A DNA stretch of 64,000 nucleotides from Micromonospora qiuiae (GCF_016863555.1 NZ_BOPC01000014.1:1-64000), one strand, 5' to 3'; shown: positions 43,492-52,460, counted from the stretch's first letter. A program made the numbers and translations. The notes: a model not told the origin generated them from the letters alone.

Positions 43492-44694
43492 TCAAGCCGC
43501 CTCGACCGGTTTCCGCCGGCCGACCACCCGCTCGTACAGCCGCTCCAGTGCGGCCGCCGTCCGTTCCCAGGTGTAGCTGCACCGCACCCGGTCCACCGCC
43601 GCGTGCCCGTACGCGAACCGGCCCGCGTTGTCGGTGAGCAGCCGGCGCAGCGTCATCCCGAGGGCGCGTACGTCGCCCGGCGGAACCAGCTTCCCGGTGA
43701 CCTCGTCGACCACGGCGTCGGCGATGCCACCCATGGCGTAGCCGACCACCGGGACACCGCAGGCCATCGCCTCCAGCGACACCCGCCCGGCCGACGAGTA
43801 GCGCGGGGTGCAGGCGACCACGTCGGCCGAGCGGTACCAGGTGGCCATCTGATCGTGCGGCACCGCGCCCACCAGTTGCACCTGGTCGGCCACGCCCGCG
43901 CGCTCGGCCAACTCGCGCAGCCGGCGAGCCTCGGCGTGGTTGGCCAGCCGGTCGGCCGGCGGCCCACCGGCGATCACCAGCTCCGCGTCGCCGACCAGCC
44001 GCATGGCCCGGATCAGGTCGTCCTGACCGTGGCCCCGGGAGAGCCCGCCCACCGAGAGGATTCGCGGCCGTTGCTCGCGCGGGGCGGCCTCGCCGTCGGG
44101 ATGGAACTGATCGGTGTCCACGCCGGTCGGGACCATCGCGACCGAGGTACGTTGCAGGCCCATCCGGGTCAACTCGTCCACCTCGTCGTTGCACTGGGCG
44201 ACCGCGACGTCGATCGCCCTGGTCAGCGCGCGCTCCAGCGGGATGCGGGCACCCGGACCGTCGTACTGCGGGCCGAGGTGCCGCAACTGTTCCATGCCGA
44301 TCGAGTGGAACGTCTGCACCACCGGGATGTCGGTCTGCCGGACGGCGTGCGCGGCGGCCAGCCCGCCGATCCAGTAGTGGCCGTGCACCACCTCCGGAGT
44401 CCAGTCGCCGGTCCACTGGTCGGCCAGCCACTGGCCCAACTCGGCCACGTACGGCACCAGCTCGGCGGTGGGTATCGGGGCGACCGGTCCGACCGGCGCC
44501 CGGTGCAGCCGGTAGCCGTCCACGACGACACTCTCGGCCGCCTCCGGATCGTCACGCCGGGTGTACACCCGGACGTCGTGGCCTCGCCCGGCCAGTTCGG
44601 CGGCCACCCGTGCGATGTGCTGGTAGGTGCCGACGACGGTGCTGTCGCCGGACGGCGGCGCAGCGGCGTGGGCGCAGACGAGGCCGACGCGCAT
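43492..44694 (-). CDS. GT4-family glycosyltransferase (GT-B fold)
   Basis: 400 aa. The N-terminal Rossmann domain begins MRVGLVCAHAAAPPSGDSTV and includes HGHYWIGGLAA. The C-terminal domain has ILSVGGLSRGHGQDDLIRA and VSLEAMACGVPVVGYAMGG, the nucleotide-sugar site. The usual E-x7-E appears with SSAGRVSLEAMA, so the first Glu is replaced. It resembles sucrose-phosphate-synthase/MshA-like transferases; acceptor and donor are unknown. GGAGGTGA ends a few bases before ATG 44694. Confidence 0.85.
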   Translation of the reverse strand: MRVGLVCAHAAAPPSGDSTVVGTYQHIARVAAELAGRGHDVRVYTRRDDPEAAESVVVDGYRLHRAPVGPVAPIPTAELVPYVAELGQWLADQWTGDWTPEVVHGHYWIGGLAAAHAVRQTDIPVVQTFHSIGMEQLRHLGPQYDGPGARIPLERALTRAIDVAVAQCNDEVDELTRMGLQRTSVAMVPTGVDTDQFHPDGEAAPREQRPRILSVGGLSRGHGQDDLIRAMRLVGDAELVIAGGPPADRLANHAEARRLRELAERAGVADQVQLVGAVPHDQMATWYRSADVVACTPRYSSAGRVSLEAMACGVPVVGYAMGGIADAVVDEVTGKLVPPGDVRALGMTLRRLLTDNAGRFAYGHAAVDRVRCSYTWERTAAALERLYERVVGRRKPVEAA

Positions 44695-45081
44695 GGGTCA
44701 CCTCCATGCGTATAGGGCGGTGGTCCTCCGGTCAGAGCGTCCCATTAACCCGGCCCGGAGGAGCCGAAACCTGGCAGATCGACATGTGACTGGCGGCATG
44801 TCCCCCAGCACAGCGGGGTACCGGTGTGGAATTCTCCTGACCCGAACGGCACGGCCGGCGCCGACATCTGATCCGGGTCCGCCGCCTTCGGGCTGGCCGC
44901 CGACGGCACGGCGGTGGGTACGGTCGCCGCGATCACCCGCCGGGCCCGCAGGAACGGCAACCGGGGACCCACCGCCGGTGGCTCACGGTCCACGCTCCCA
45001 CCGGGGGCCCGGCAGTTGCTGGTCGCCGATCGGCCGGGGCGGCGGCGGTTACGCCGGGAGGGCAGCGGGTAGTGGTCAGGC
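44695..45081. other. Intergenic region, no confident gene
   Basis: 387 bp between GT4 (minus) and DUF5709 (plus). One plus-strand frame (about 44885-45070) reads AAFGLAADGTAVGTVAAITR, which looks coding-like but has no start, family or conserved length. It may be a gene remnant. No repeat or terminator is obvious. Confidence 0.5.
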
Positions 45082-45657
45082 ATGCGCGAGGACGAGTACC
45101 CCACCCCCGTGTCCGATCCTGAGGCCGACGGCCTGCCCGACACCGCCGACGACGACTCGACGGCCGGGGACGACGTGCTGACCGGGCGGGAGGCGGACGG
45201 GCCGGCACCGGCGCAACTGCCCGGCGACCGGGCGACGACGGTGGCCGTCGACCATTTCGGCACCACGGCCGACGAGCAGCTCGACGGCGAGTCGCTGGAC
45301 TACAAGCTGAGCCGGGAGCGGCTCGAGCCGGCGGTCGACGATCCGCTCGCCGGCCCGGTCGACCCGGACATCGCGGCCGAGGCGGACAGCCGCGAGCAGG
45401 CGGCGCAGGCCCAACTCGACGCCGACGTGATCGATCCGGGCCCGACCTCCGACCCGAAGTCCCCGGTCTCGATCTACGACCACGGCCAACTGGGCGGCAC
45501 CGCGGAGGCCACGGTCGGCCGGCTCGTCGAACCGGACGAAGGTGCGCACACCAACCAGGAGACCGATGCCATCGCGTACGACGCCGGGGCGGCCGGTGGC
45601 GGCGCCAGCGCCGAGGAACTCGCCATCCACGAGACCCGACCGCCGCACTCGGTGTGA
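45082..45657 (+). CDS. DUF5709-family acidic protein
   Basis: 191 aa, very acidic and without membrane segments. The motif GESLDYKLSRERLEP and the tail EELAIHETRPP fit the DUF5709 family of actinobacteria. The composition (Asp, Glu, Ala, Pro, Gly) implies disorder. The function is unknown. It converges on the NarL-type regulator with a 6-bp gap. Confidence 0.78.
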   Translation: MREDEYPTPVSDPEADGLPDTADDDSTAGDDVLTGREADGPAPAQLPGDRATTVAVDHFGTTADEQLDGESLDYKLSRERLEPAVDDPLAGPVDPDIAAEADSREQAAQAQLDADVIDPGPTSDPKSPVSIYDHGQLGGTAEATVGRLVEPDEGAHTNQETDAIAYDAGAAGGGASAEELAIHETRPPHSV

Positions 45658-45663
45658 CGCGGT

Positions 45664-46326
45664 TCAGTCGTCGAGGCCGCGTTCGATCGCGTACCGGGTG
45701 AGTTCGACCCGGTTGTGCAGCTGGAGCTTGTTGAGCGTGTGCTGCACGTGGTTCTGCACCGTCCGGTGGGACAGGCCGAGGCGTTCGGCGATCTGCTTGT
45801 AGGACATCCCCTTGGCCACCAGCCGCAGCACCTCGGTCTCCCGCTCGGTGAGCCGGGGCGGCGGGCTTCCGCGCCCGGTCGAGCGGGGTTGCCCGACGGC
45901 GGCCAGCCGGCGGTACTCGCCGAGGACCAGTCCGGCCAGCCCGGGCGTGAAGACCGGCTCCCCCGCAGCGGTGCGCCGCACCGCCTCCAGGAACTCCGCC
46001 AGCGCGGCGGACTTCAACAGGTAGCCGGTGGCTCCGGCCTTCACCGCGTCCAGCACGTCCTGCTGTTCGCCGCTGGCCGAGAGCATCAGCACCCGGACCT
46101 CGGGCCGCGCCGCGCGCAGCCCCCGGATCACCTCGACCCCGGAGATGTCCGGCAGTTGCAGATCGAGCACCACCACGTCGGGAACGGTCGCGGCGACCAC
46201 CCGGACCGCCTGGCGCCCCTGGCCGCAACTGGCCACCACGTGGTAGCCGGCCTCGGTGAGATCGCGGGCCACGCCCTCCCGCCACATCGGGTGGTCGTCG
46301 ACCACCATCACACGTACGCCGCTCAT
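45664..46326 (-). CDS. NarL/LuxR-family response regulator
   Basis: 220 aa. The receiver has VVDDHPMWREG, phospho-Asp in VVLDLQLPD and Lys in GYLLKSA. The LuxR helix-turn-helix has LTERETEVLRLVAKGMSYKQ and LSHRTVQNHVQ. ATG 46326 has AGGAG about 7 nt upstream; an ATG at 46332 overlaps the kinase stop but has no spacing. It is co-transcribed with the kinase. Its targets are unknown. Confidence 0.92.
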   Translation of the reverse strand: MSGVRVMVVDDHPMWREGVARDLTEAGYHVVASCGQGRQAVRVVAATVPDVVVLDLQLPDISGVEVIRGLRAARPEVRVLMLSASGEQQDVLDAVKAGATGYLLKSAALAEFLEAVRRTAAGEPVFTPGLAGLVLGEYRRLAAVGQPRSTGRGSPPPRLTERETEVLRLVAKGMSYKQIAERLGLSHRTVQNHVQHTLNKLQLHNRVELTRYAIERGLDD

Positions 46327-46328
46327 CC

Positions 46329-47453
46329 TCATCTCCTCGGCACGGTGAGTTCGACCTCGGTGCCACTGCCCGGGGTGGAGCTGATCCGGGCGGTGCCGCC
46401 GAGGTCGGCCATGCGGCCCCGGATCGCCTGGGCCACGCCGAGCCGCCCCTGGGCCGCGGCCTCGGCGAGTCGGTCCGGCGCGAATCCGGGCCCGGAGTCC
46501 CGGATCGAGACGGTGACCGCCGAACCTTCGTCCTCCAGCAGCACCCAGGCGCGCCCACCGCCGTGCCGGGCCGCGTTGTCCAGCGCCGCGCCGGCCGCGG
46601 CGGCCAGTTCGCGAGCGACCACCGGGGGCAGCGGAACCGGGGTCGCCGGGGTGGACAGCGAGACGGTGGCCGAGGCGTACCGGCCGAGCAGTCCGCGCAG
46701 GTCGACCGGAGCGTCGGTGGCGGGGGCCGGCCCGGCATCGGAGATCAGCGCGCGCAGCGCGGCCTCCTGCTCGCCGGCCAACCGGGCGAGTTCGCCGGCC
46801 GTACCGTCCAGGTGCTCGCCCCGCCGCTGCACCAGGGCGAGCACCTGGAGCACCGAGTCGTGGATGTCACGGGCCAGCCGTTCCCGCTCCCGGGTGGCGG
46901 CCTCCAACTCGACGGCCCGCTGCAACCGTTCCCCGGCGGTCACCGCCAGCCGGGCGACATGCCCGACCACCACACCAGCGAGCAGCATGAGGATCGCGCC
47001 GTTGAGCGCGCTCGGGGTGAGCAAGCCCCGGGTGGCGAGGTCGGCCGCGCCGAGCACGAGCGCGGCCGTCGCGCCGCGCCGCCGACCGCCCGAGACGGCC
47101 CAGGCCAGTACCGGCCCGCCCAGCCAGGCCACCGACAGGGTCGGTAGGTCGGCGGCGAGCGCGGCCCGGCCCATCACCACGGGGGTGACCAGCAGGATCG
47201 CCAGGACGACCGCCAGATCGGCCAGTAGCAACGGCCAGCCACGGCGGGCCGGGACGGCGTAACCGATCGCGGTGACGGCGGTCCAGACCGCCATCAGCAG
47301 CACCAGCGCACCGGCGACGAGCGGGTGGGCGTATCGGCCCGCGTCGCGGGCCACCACCACGCAGACGTACGCCAGGGAGGCGACCCGGTACACCGCGACG
47401 GCCCGCCAGAGCGGGACCTCGAAACCACCGGGCGCGGACACGTGCGCCACCAT
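46329..47453 (-). CDS. Membrane sensor kinase, NarL-partner type
   Basis: 374 aa from ATG 47453. About five N-terminal membrane helices precede a HisKA_3-like dimerisation region, ARDIHDSVLQVLALV, with the phospho-His in IHDS. A compact ATPase domain has ALDNAARHGGG and DSGPGFAPD. The sensor part is all membrane, suggesting it reads the membrane state or a hydrophobic signal. It overlaps the regulator gene closely. Confidence 0.9.
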   Translation of the reverse strand: MVAHVSAPGGFEVPLWRAVAVYRVASLAYVCVVVARDAGRYAHPLVAGALVLLMAVWTAVTAIGYAVPARRGWPLLLADLAVVLAILLVTPVVMGRAALAADLPTLSVAWLGGPVLAWAVSGGRRRGATAALVLGAADLATRGLLTPSALNGAILMLLAGVVVGHVARLAVTAGERLQRAVELEAATRERERLARDIHDSVLQVLALVQRRGEHLDGTAGELARLAGEQEAALRALISDAGPAPATDAPVDLRGLLGRYASATVSLSTPATPVPLPPVVARELAAAAGAALDNAARHGGGRAWVLLEDEGSAVTVSIRDSGPGFAPDRLAEAAAQGRLGVAQAIRGRMADLGGTARISSTPGSGTEVELTVPRR

Positions 47454-47556
47454 GCCACAGGCCCTCTCGGCACCCTCCGCCGCGCGTGCGAGGGAACCCT
47501 GACGTACGGTGGAAAATGCCGCGTAAACCTCCGCGATCTTCCGTCGGGACGGGGCC

Positions 47557-48027
47557 ATGAGGAACGCACAACCCCGCAGACCGCGTACGGTGGTGCCCAT
47601 CGAACACGCCCTCCTGATCGCCGACGCCTTCGACCAGGCCCAGGTGACCGAGCTTCGACACTCGGTCGCCTCCCACGCACGCTCCGCCGGGCTGCGCGAC
47701 GATCGCCTCGACGACTTCGTGCTCGCGGTCAACGAGCTGATCACCAACGCCGTGCGGCACGGCGGCGGTCAGGGTTGGTTGCGATTGTGGCAGGAGCCCG
47801 GGCTGGTGCTCTGCGAGGTCTCCGACCACGGAACGGGCATCAGCCTCCAGCGCCTCGAAGACCGCGACCGGCCGGCGCCCGACGTCGCCGGCGGCTGGGG
47901 CCTGTGGCTGGCCCGCGAGCTGACCGACGCGATGGAGGTGGAGACCGGTTCCGCCGGCACCACGGTGCGCCTCATCTCCGCCACTGTCCCCACCGAGCAG
48001 CACATCGGCCGGCACCGGCAGGAGTGA
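47557..48027 (+). CDS. Anti-sigma-type ATP-binding protein (HATPase_c_2)
   Basis: 156 aa. An RsbW/SpoIIAB-like ATPase fold with LAVNELITNAVRHGGGQG (N box), VSDHGTGIS (G1) and AGGWGLWLARELTD (G2). Large families of such proteins in Streptomyces and Micromonospora act as anti-sigma factors or serine kinases on anti-anti-sigma proteins. No partner is adjacent; it is divergent from the NarL-type kinase. Confidence 0.82.
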   Translation: MRNAQPRRPRTVVPIEHALLIADAFDQAQVTELRHSVASHARSAGLRDDRLDDFVLAVNELITNAVRHGGGQGWLRLWQEPGLVLCEVSDHGTGISLQRLEDRDRPAPDVAGGWGLWLARELTDAMEVETGSAGTTVRLISATVPTEQHIGRHRQE

Positions 48028-48032
48028 GCGGG

Positions 48033-48872
48033 TCATTCCCAGCTGTTGCCGGTGATCTTCTCGTAGACCTCGACGTAGCGGGCCCGGGTGGCCGCCACCA
48101 CCTCGGCGGGCAGCTCGGGCGCGGAGTTCCGCCGGTCCCAGCCGCTGGCGGCGACCCAGTCCCGCACGTACTGCTTGTCGTAGGAGAACTGCGCGCGCCC
48201 CGGCTGGTACGACTCGGCCGGCCAGAACCGGGACGAGTCCGGGGTGAGCACCTCGTCGCCGAGGACCAGTGTCCCATCGGCCGCCCAGCCCAGTTCGATC
48301 TTCGTGTCGGCGACCAGGACTCCCCGGTCGGCGGCGAGTTCGGCGCCCCGGCAGTAGATGTCGATGGTCATCTGCCGCAGCCGCTCGGCAATCTGGGCGC
48401 CGACCTTGTCCACCACCTCGTCGAAGGTCATCGGCTGGTCGTGCTCACCCAGCGGTGCCTTGGTCGACGGGGTGAAGATCGGCTCCGGAAGGATGGCCGC
48501 CTCGACCAGGCCGCGCGGCAGCTCGACGCCGGACACTGCGCCCGTTCTCTCGTACTCCTTCAGGCCACCGCCGGTGAGGTAGCCCCGGGCGACACACTCG
48601 ACGGGAACCATCTCCAGCCGGCGGCAGCGGATCGCCCGCCCGGCGAACTCCGCCGGCACGTCGGTGGCGGAGATGACGTGGTTCGGCACCAGGTCGGCGA
48701 GCTGTTCGAACCACCACAGCGACAGCGCGGTGAGCACCTTGCCCTTGTCCGGGATCGGGGTCGGCAGCACCACGTCGTAGACGGAGACGCGGTCCGAAGC
48801 GACCAGGATCAGGTCGTCCCCGTCGGCGTAGAGATCCCTGACCTTGCCAGAGTGCAGAAGTTCCACGGCCAC
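48033..48872 (-). CDS. purC: SAICAR synthetase
   Basis: 279 aa. Motifs are HSGKVRDLYADGDDLILVASDRVS (split across the nucleotide site), VECVARGYLTGGGLKEY and DTKIELGWAADGTLVLGDEV. The tail ends DKQYVRDWV. It condenses CAIR and aspartate in purine synthesis. Several in-frame GTGs occur; 48872 is chosen because it leaves the short N-terminus normal for the family. Repeat copy C lies upstream. Confidence 0.95.
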   Translation of the reverse strand: MAVELLHSGKVRDLYADGDDLILVASDRVSVYDVVLPTPIPDKGKVLTALSLWWFEQLADLVPNHVISATDVPAEFAGRAIRCRRLEMVPVECVARGYLTGGGLKEYERTGAVSGVELPRGLVEAAILPEPIFTPSTKAPLGEHDQPMTFDEVVDKVGAQIAERLRQMTIDIYCRGAELAADRGVLVADTKIELGWAADGTLVLGDEVLTPDSSRFWPAESYQPGRAQFSYDKQYVRDWVAASGWDRRNSAPELPAEVVAATRARYVEVYEKITGNSWE

Positions 48873-48898
48873 AAGTACACACCACCCCTGCCGGAGCA

Positions 48899-48956
48899 AG
48901 GAAGGGCCCCTTGTTAACGCCTGCGGTAGAGGAAGGGCCCCCTTTTAACACCGAAG
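48899..48956 (-). repeat. Dispersed two-unit repeat, copy C
   Basis: On the minus strand: GTTAAAAGGGGGCCCTTCC, TCTACCGCAGGC, GTTAACAAGGGGCCCTTCC, TTGC. It lies between two minus-strand genes and matches copies A, B and D, with a variant linker. Confidence 0.86.
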
Positions 48957-48962
48957 GCTGGA

Positions 48963-49205
48963 TCAGCGCCGGCGGCCGCGGGTCAGCCGGATCAGCAGGA
49001 GGACGATCACGGCCACCACCAGTAGGCAGCAGAGCATGCTCAGGAAACCGAAGAACCCGAAACCGCGCCCGCGTCGCCGGGCGGCCTCGACAACCAGTTC
49101 CCCGGTGCCGGTCGAGGCCCACGCGGCGACCGGCACGAACACCGACAACACGACCGTACCCAGGAGCGCGCTGAGCCGCCCCCACCACTTACCGAAGGAA
49201 GACAT
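48963..49205 (-). CDS. Small membrane protein with N-terminal signal helix
   Basis: 80 aa. A hydrophobic segment (about 11-30, ending AAWA) could be a signal peptide. A second helix (about 50-72, FFGFLSMLCCLLVVAVIVLL) is followed by a basic tail, TRGRRR. No family is recognised. GAGGAT lies upstream of ATG 49205. Confidence 0.65.
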   Translation of the reverse strand: MSSFGKWWGRLSALLGTVVLSVFVPVAAWASTGTGELVVEAARRRGRGFGFFGFLSMLCCLLVVAVIVLLLIRLTRGRRR

Positions 49206-49440
49206 GGGATCATCCTCGCCGACCGAGGCAACCCGGAACGGCGAACGGGCATCGTGTCACGAGCCGACTTCGGCAGGTCGGGGGCGGAGAGTTCAGCGGT
49301 TGATCGTCTGGCGCGAGACGCCGGGTGGCGAGCGCGCCCGGGACGACCAGGCCGCGAACGTCCACAGGCGTTACGCACGCTGTCGAGGAATCAGAGCTCC
49401 AGGGACGAACAGAAACAAAGGCCCCGGAGATGCCTCGGAC

Positions 49441-49478
49441 GCAACAAAGGCCCCGATCGAAACCGGGGCCTTTGTTGC
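49441..49478 (-). terminator. Terminator of the downstream initiator tRNA
   Basis: A 14-bp perfect stem, GCAACAAAGGCCCC with its complement, has a 10-nt loop just after the tRNA in its direction of transcription. A further AACAAAGGCCCC copy at about 49415 may be a decayed third unit. Confidence 0.85.
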
Positions 49479-49483
49479 GGTAG

Positions 49484-49557
49484 TAGCGGGGACAGGATTT
49501 GAACCTGCGACCTCTGGGTTATGAGCCCAGCGAGCTACCGAGCTGCTCCACCCCGCG
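49484..49557 (-). tRNA. Initiator tRNA-fMet (CAT), copy 2
   Basis: 74 nt, no encoded CCA. The acceptor begins CGCGGGG and ends CCCCGCT-A, so position 1 is C opposite U72, the mispair typical of actinobacterial initiators. The anticodon arm CTGGG-CTCATAA-CCCAG has the three consecutive G-C pairs that mark initiator tRNA. The T arm is GCAGGTTCAAATCCTGT. Confidence 0.95.
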
Positions 49558-49666
49558 TCGGTAGATCCACTCTACCCTACCCACCGACATCCCCATCGCC
49601 CACCCCCGGTGTGGGTGGGCCCCAGCGAGAAACGAGCCCACACCAGGATCCCTCTGAGAAACGGCC

Positions 49667-49694
49667 AAAGGCCCCGGACTGATCCGGGGCCTTT
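49667..49694 (-). terminator. Terminator between the two initiator tRNAs
   Basis: A 12-bp perfect stem, AAAGGCCCCGGA with its complement, has a 4-nt loop. It follows the first-transcribed tRNA and shares AAAGGCCCC with the other tRNA's terminator. Confidence 0.85.
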
Positions 49695-49704
49695 GTTGCG
49701 GTAG

Positions 49705-49778
49705 TAGCGGGGACAGGATTTGAACCTGCGACCTCTGGGTTATGAGCCCAGCGAGCTACCGAGCTGCTCCACCCCGCG
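49705..49778 (-). tRNA. Initiator tRNA-fMet (CAT), copy 1
   Basis: 74 nt and identical to the copy at 49484-49557. Identity extends 8 bases past the 5' end and 21 bases past the 3' end, 103 bp in all. Its own promoter lies upstream. The pair is separated by a terminator, so each copy is likely transcribed alone. Confidence 0.95.
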
Positions 49779-49789
49779 TCGGTAGAACC

Positions 49790-49819
49790 ACCGTATCGCA
49801 CCACCGCCGCCTGCTGCAA
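49790..49819 (-). promoter_or_regulatory. Promoter of initiator tRNA copy 1
   Basis: On the minus strand TTGCAG (49819-49814) and TACGGT (49795-49790) are separated by 18 bp. The mature 5' end is 12 bp further. This is a good primary-sigma promoter. The other copy has TAGAGT at the same distance but a weak -35. Confidence 0.7.
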
Positions 49820-49986
49820 AACGACCCCGTCAGACACGCACCTCACACCGGTCGGCCGCTCTCTGACCAGGGCAGCCGGTCCGCGCCCTGTCGGACACGG
49901 TCGAGGGGTTGCACTCATTTCGAGGCCGACGGTTGGTCCGGCCCCCGACACGCCCGCGATCCAAGCCCAGAATCGGTGATTCAGGC

Positions 49987-51204
49987 TCAGGTGGTCGCCT
50001 GGACGACCGAGACGCCCGATCCGAGCCGCGAGACGCCGTACCACGCGGGTGCCAGTGCCAGCACGGAGACAAGGCCGAACAACAACCAGGCAGGGTTCCC
50101 GATACCGGTCCAGAGCGCCACGCCCGCGACCGGACCCAGGGCAGAGCCAATGCCGAACATGGCGTGTGCCGCAGCGATGTACCGGCCGCGCGTCTCCTCC
50201 GGGCCCGCCATCGCCGGATAGGCGAACATGGTGGGACCCTCGATGATCTCTGCGAGGGTCCACAGCAACGTCGCCACGACGAACACCGCCAGGCCGCCGG
50301 GGAGTGCGTAGAGCGCCATCCCGCTGCCCAGCAGAATGAACCCGACGGTCAGGACGCTTCGTATCCGCCAGTTCTGCACCACCTTGGTCATCAGCAGTTC
50401 GAATCCGATGACCACCGCGCCGTTGATCGCGACCATGACGCCGTACCAGAAGGTCTCGAAACCGGCGTCGCGCATGGCCAGCGGCAGGGTGCTGAGGTAC
50501 TGCACGTACACCGCCGCGTTCAGCAGCATCGCCACCAGGTACGCGAAGTACCGTCGGTCCCGCAGAACCGCGCGGTACCCCCCCTTCGGCTGCTCCTTGC
50601 CGGGCACCGCGACCCGGCGGCGGGGCAGTGCGACCAGAGCGATCGCCGCGTACCCGAGTGCGGCGACCGCCTCGCCCCAGAAGAGCAGGTCGTAGGAGAT
50701 CGACAGCAGCACCGCGCCGAGCAGCGGCGCGGCCGTGGTGCCCAGGTTGAGAGCCAGCCGATACATGGCGAAGACCATCACCTGCCGGTCCCGGGGGGTC
50801 AGCTCGGCTATGATCGCGGCCGCGGCGGGCCGATATGCCTGGCTGATCCCGCCGACCAGCAGCACGGCGGCCAGCAACAGTGGGTAGATGCTCAGGTAGA
50901 GCATCGCCACCAACAGCACCGCCGTCCCGGCCATGCCGAGCACGATCGTCCAGCGCGCTCCGAAGCGGTCGGTGAACGACCCGCCCAGCAGCACGCCCAA
51001 CACCGAACCGACGCCGTAGACACCCAGCGCGATGCCGCCCTGCACGTCGGTGAATCCTCGGGTGGTCATGAAGAGCACCAGGAACACCTGCAGGAAGGCA
51101 CCCAGCTTGTTCACCAGCACGCCCAGCAGGACGGCCTTCACCGCGAACGGCGACTCCGCGTACGTGCGCAGGATGCCGGCATTCGGGTCAGCCACGCCGG
51201 TCAC
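49987..51204 (-). CDS. MFS transporter paired with an ATP-grasp ligase
   Basis: 405 aa with about twelve helices. The loop between helices 2 and 3, GGSFTDRFGARWT, is the MFS signature. The overall pattern is that of drug and peptide efflux proteins (DHA1-like). GTG 51204 overlaps the ATP-grasp stop as GTGA, so the two are made in step. By analogy with BacD/BacE, where an amino-acid ligase is paired with an MFS exporter of its dipeptide product, it probably exports or gives immunity to the ligase product. Confidence 0.85.
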   Translation of the reverse strand: MTGVADPNAGILRTYAESPFAVKAVLLGVLVNKLGAFLQVFLVLFMTTRGFTDVQGGIALGVYGVGSVLGVLLGGSFTDRFGARWTIVLGMAGTAVLLVAMLYLSIYPLLLAAVLLVGGISQAYRPAAAAIIAELTPRDRQVMVFAMYRLALNLGTTAAPLLGAVLLSISYDLLFWGEAVAALGYAAIALVALPRRRVAVPGKEQPKGGYRAVLRDRRYFAYLVAMLLNAAVYVQYLSTLPLAMRDAGFETFWYGVMVAINGAVVIGFELLMTKVVQNWRIRSVLTVGFILLGSGMALYALPGGLAVFVVATLLWTLAEIIEGPTMFAYPAMAGPEETRGRYIAAAHAMFGIGSALGPVAGVALWTGIGNPAWLLFGLVSVLALAPAWYGVSRLGSGVSVVQATT

Positions 51205-52460
51205 GGGGCGTTCGCCGTCATGAGCGGGAACACCCGCAGCGCTGCACCCACCTGATCCAACGCCGCCCGGCACTGTTGCGCGGTGGGCGCGGCGACGGTG
51301 GCGAACGCGATGCGGCCCGAGAGCAGCCCGCGCGGCGGCGGGGAGAACACCGCGCCGTGCTCGGCCAGGACGACCGTGGAGTCGAGCTCCGCCGGCAGCG
51401 CGGTCGGGTCGAACTCCACCCGGTCCACCGGGGTGTCGTCAGCGTCGACGTAGAAGAACCGGATCCCGGCGACCAGATCGCGGGTGGCCTCGATCAGCGG
51501 ATCCCGACCGCAGGCCACCGCCGCGGCGATCAGTCCGGGGTTCAGGCCGGAGGCGACCATGCCCAGGTACGGGATCAGGTCGCCGCCCAGCCGGGCATTG
51601 ACCTCGATGACCTTCGGCCCGTCCGGGGTGAGCTTGAACTCGGCGTGCGTCCAGCCGTTGGTGAAGCCGAGCGCGGTGTGTGTGTCCTGCACCAGAGCCC
51701 GGAATCCCGGATCCGACAGCAGCGGATCCCCGTGCGACACCAGATGTCCGGTTTCCTCGAAGTACGGCGGGTACCCGGTTTCCTTGTGCCCGACGAAGAG
51801 CGGCTCGACGCGTCCGCCGACCACCACCGAGTCCACACTGACCTCGGGTCCCGCCAGGTACTCCTCGACCAGCACCGCCTGGTCGTAGTCGGGCATGTGC
51901 GGCACGGTCGCGGTGTCGGCGAAGGCGAAGTGTTCGGCCAGGCGGGCCGGCTCAGCGACCAGGGCGACGCCGTAACTGGCTGCTGCCGCGCGCGGCTTGA
52001 CCACGACCGGGTAGCCGATGCCGGCCGCGGCGGTGGCGGCCTGGTCGACTGTTCCCACCAGGGCGAACCCTGGTTGGGGCAGGCCTGCGGCGGCCAGCGC
52101 CGTCCGCGACTGGTGTTTGTCGCGGCACCGCCACACCGCCTTGGCCGGGGTTGTCGGCAGGCCGAGTGCCTCCGCCACAGCGGCGGCCTGGTACACCCGC
52201 GCCTCGTCCCAGCTCAACACCCCGTCTATCGGGCCTACGTCGGTCAGGCCGTCGACTGCGGCGCGCACATGGTCCAGGTCGGTGCTGGGTACGACGGTAT
52301 GTCCGACGAGATAGCGCCGCTCCCAGGTTGGTTCCATTGTGTTGACCAGGTGAATTCGGTAGTGCGGTGCCATCGCCGCGAACAGGTACTCGCGATAGCG
52401 CCGAGGACCGGTGGAGACGACTACAAGGAAAGGGCGATAGGCCCCGGTGAGATCGGACAC
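51201..52460 (-). CDS. ATP-grasp ligase (carboxylate-amine ligase family)
   Basis: 419 aa. An N-terminal pre-ATP-grasp domain (about 1-110, FLVVVSTGPRRYREYLF) precedes the ATP-grasp fold: DKHQSRTALAAAGLPQP, PVVVKPRAAAASYGV (ATP Lys), VEEYLAGPEVSVDSVV and the Mg site IEVNARLGGD. A C-terminal domain follows. The layout is that of L-amino-acid ligases such as BacD and of carnosine-synthase-like enzymes, which join two amino acids through an acyl phosphate. The substrates are unknown. It is first in a two-gene operon with the MFS exporter. Confidence 0.88.
   Translation of the reverse strand: MSDLTGAYRPFLVVVSTGPRRYREYLFAAMAPHYRIHLVNTMEPTWERRYLVGHTVVPSTDLDHVRAAVDGLTDVGPIDGVLSWDEARVYQAAAVAEALGLPTTPAKAVWRCRDKHQSRTALAAAGLPQPGFALVGTVDQAATAAAGIGYPVVVKPRAAAASYGVALVAEPARLAEHFAFADTATVPHMPDYDQAVLVEEYLAGPEVSVDSVVVGGRVEPLFVGHKETGYPPYFEETGHLVSHGDPLLSDPGFRALVQDTHTALGFTNGWTHAEFKLTPDGPKVIEVNARLGGDLIPYLGMVASGLNPGLIAAAVACGRDPLIEATRDLVAGIRFFYVDADDTPVDRVEFDPTALPAELDSTVVLAEHGAVFSPPPRGLLSGRIAFATVAAPTAQQCRAALDQVGAALRVFPLMTANAP

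Noticed and set aside
43492..44694. GT4 gene as mycothiol enzyme MshA
   Set aside because: The fold fits, but the usual E-x7-E start is altered and no mshB-D or other mycothiol gene is adjacent.
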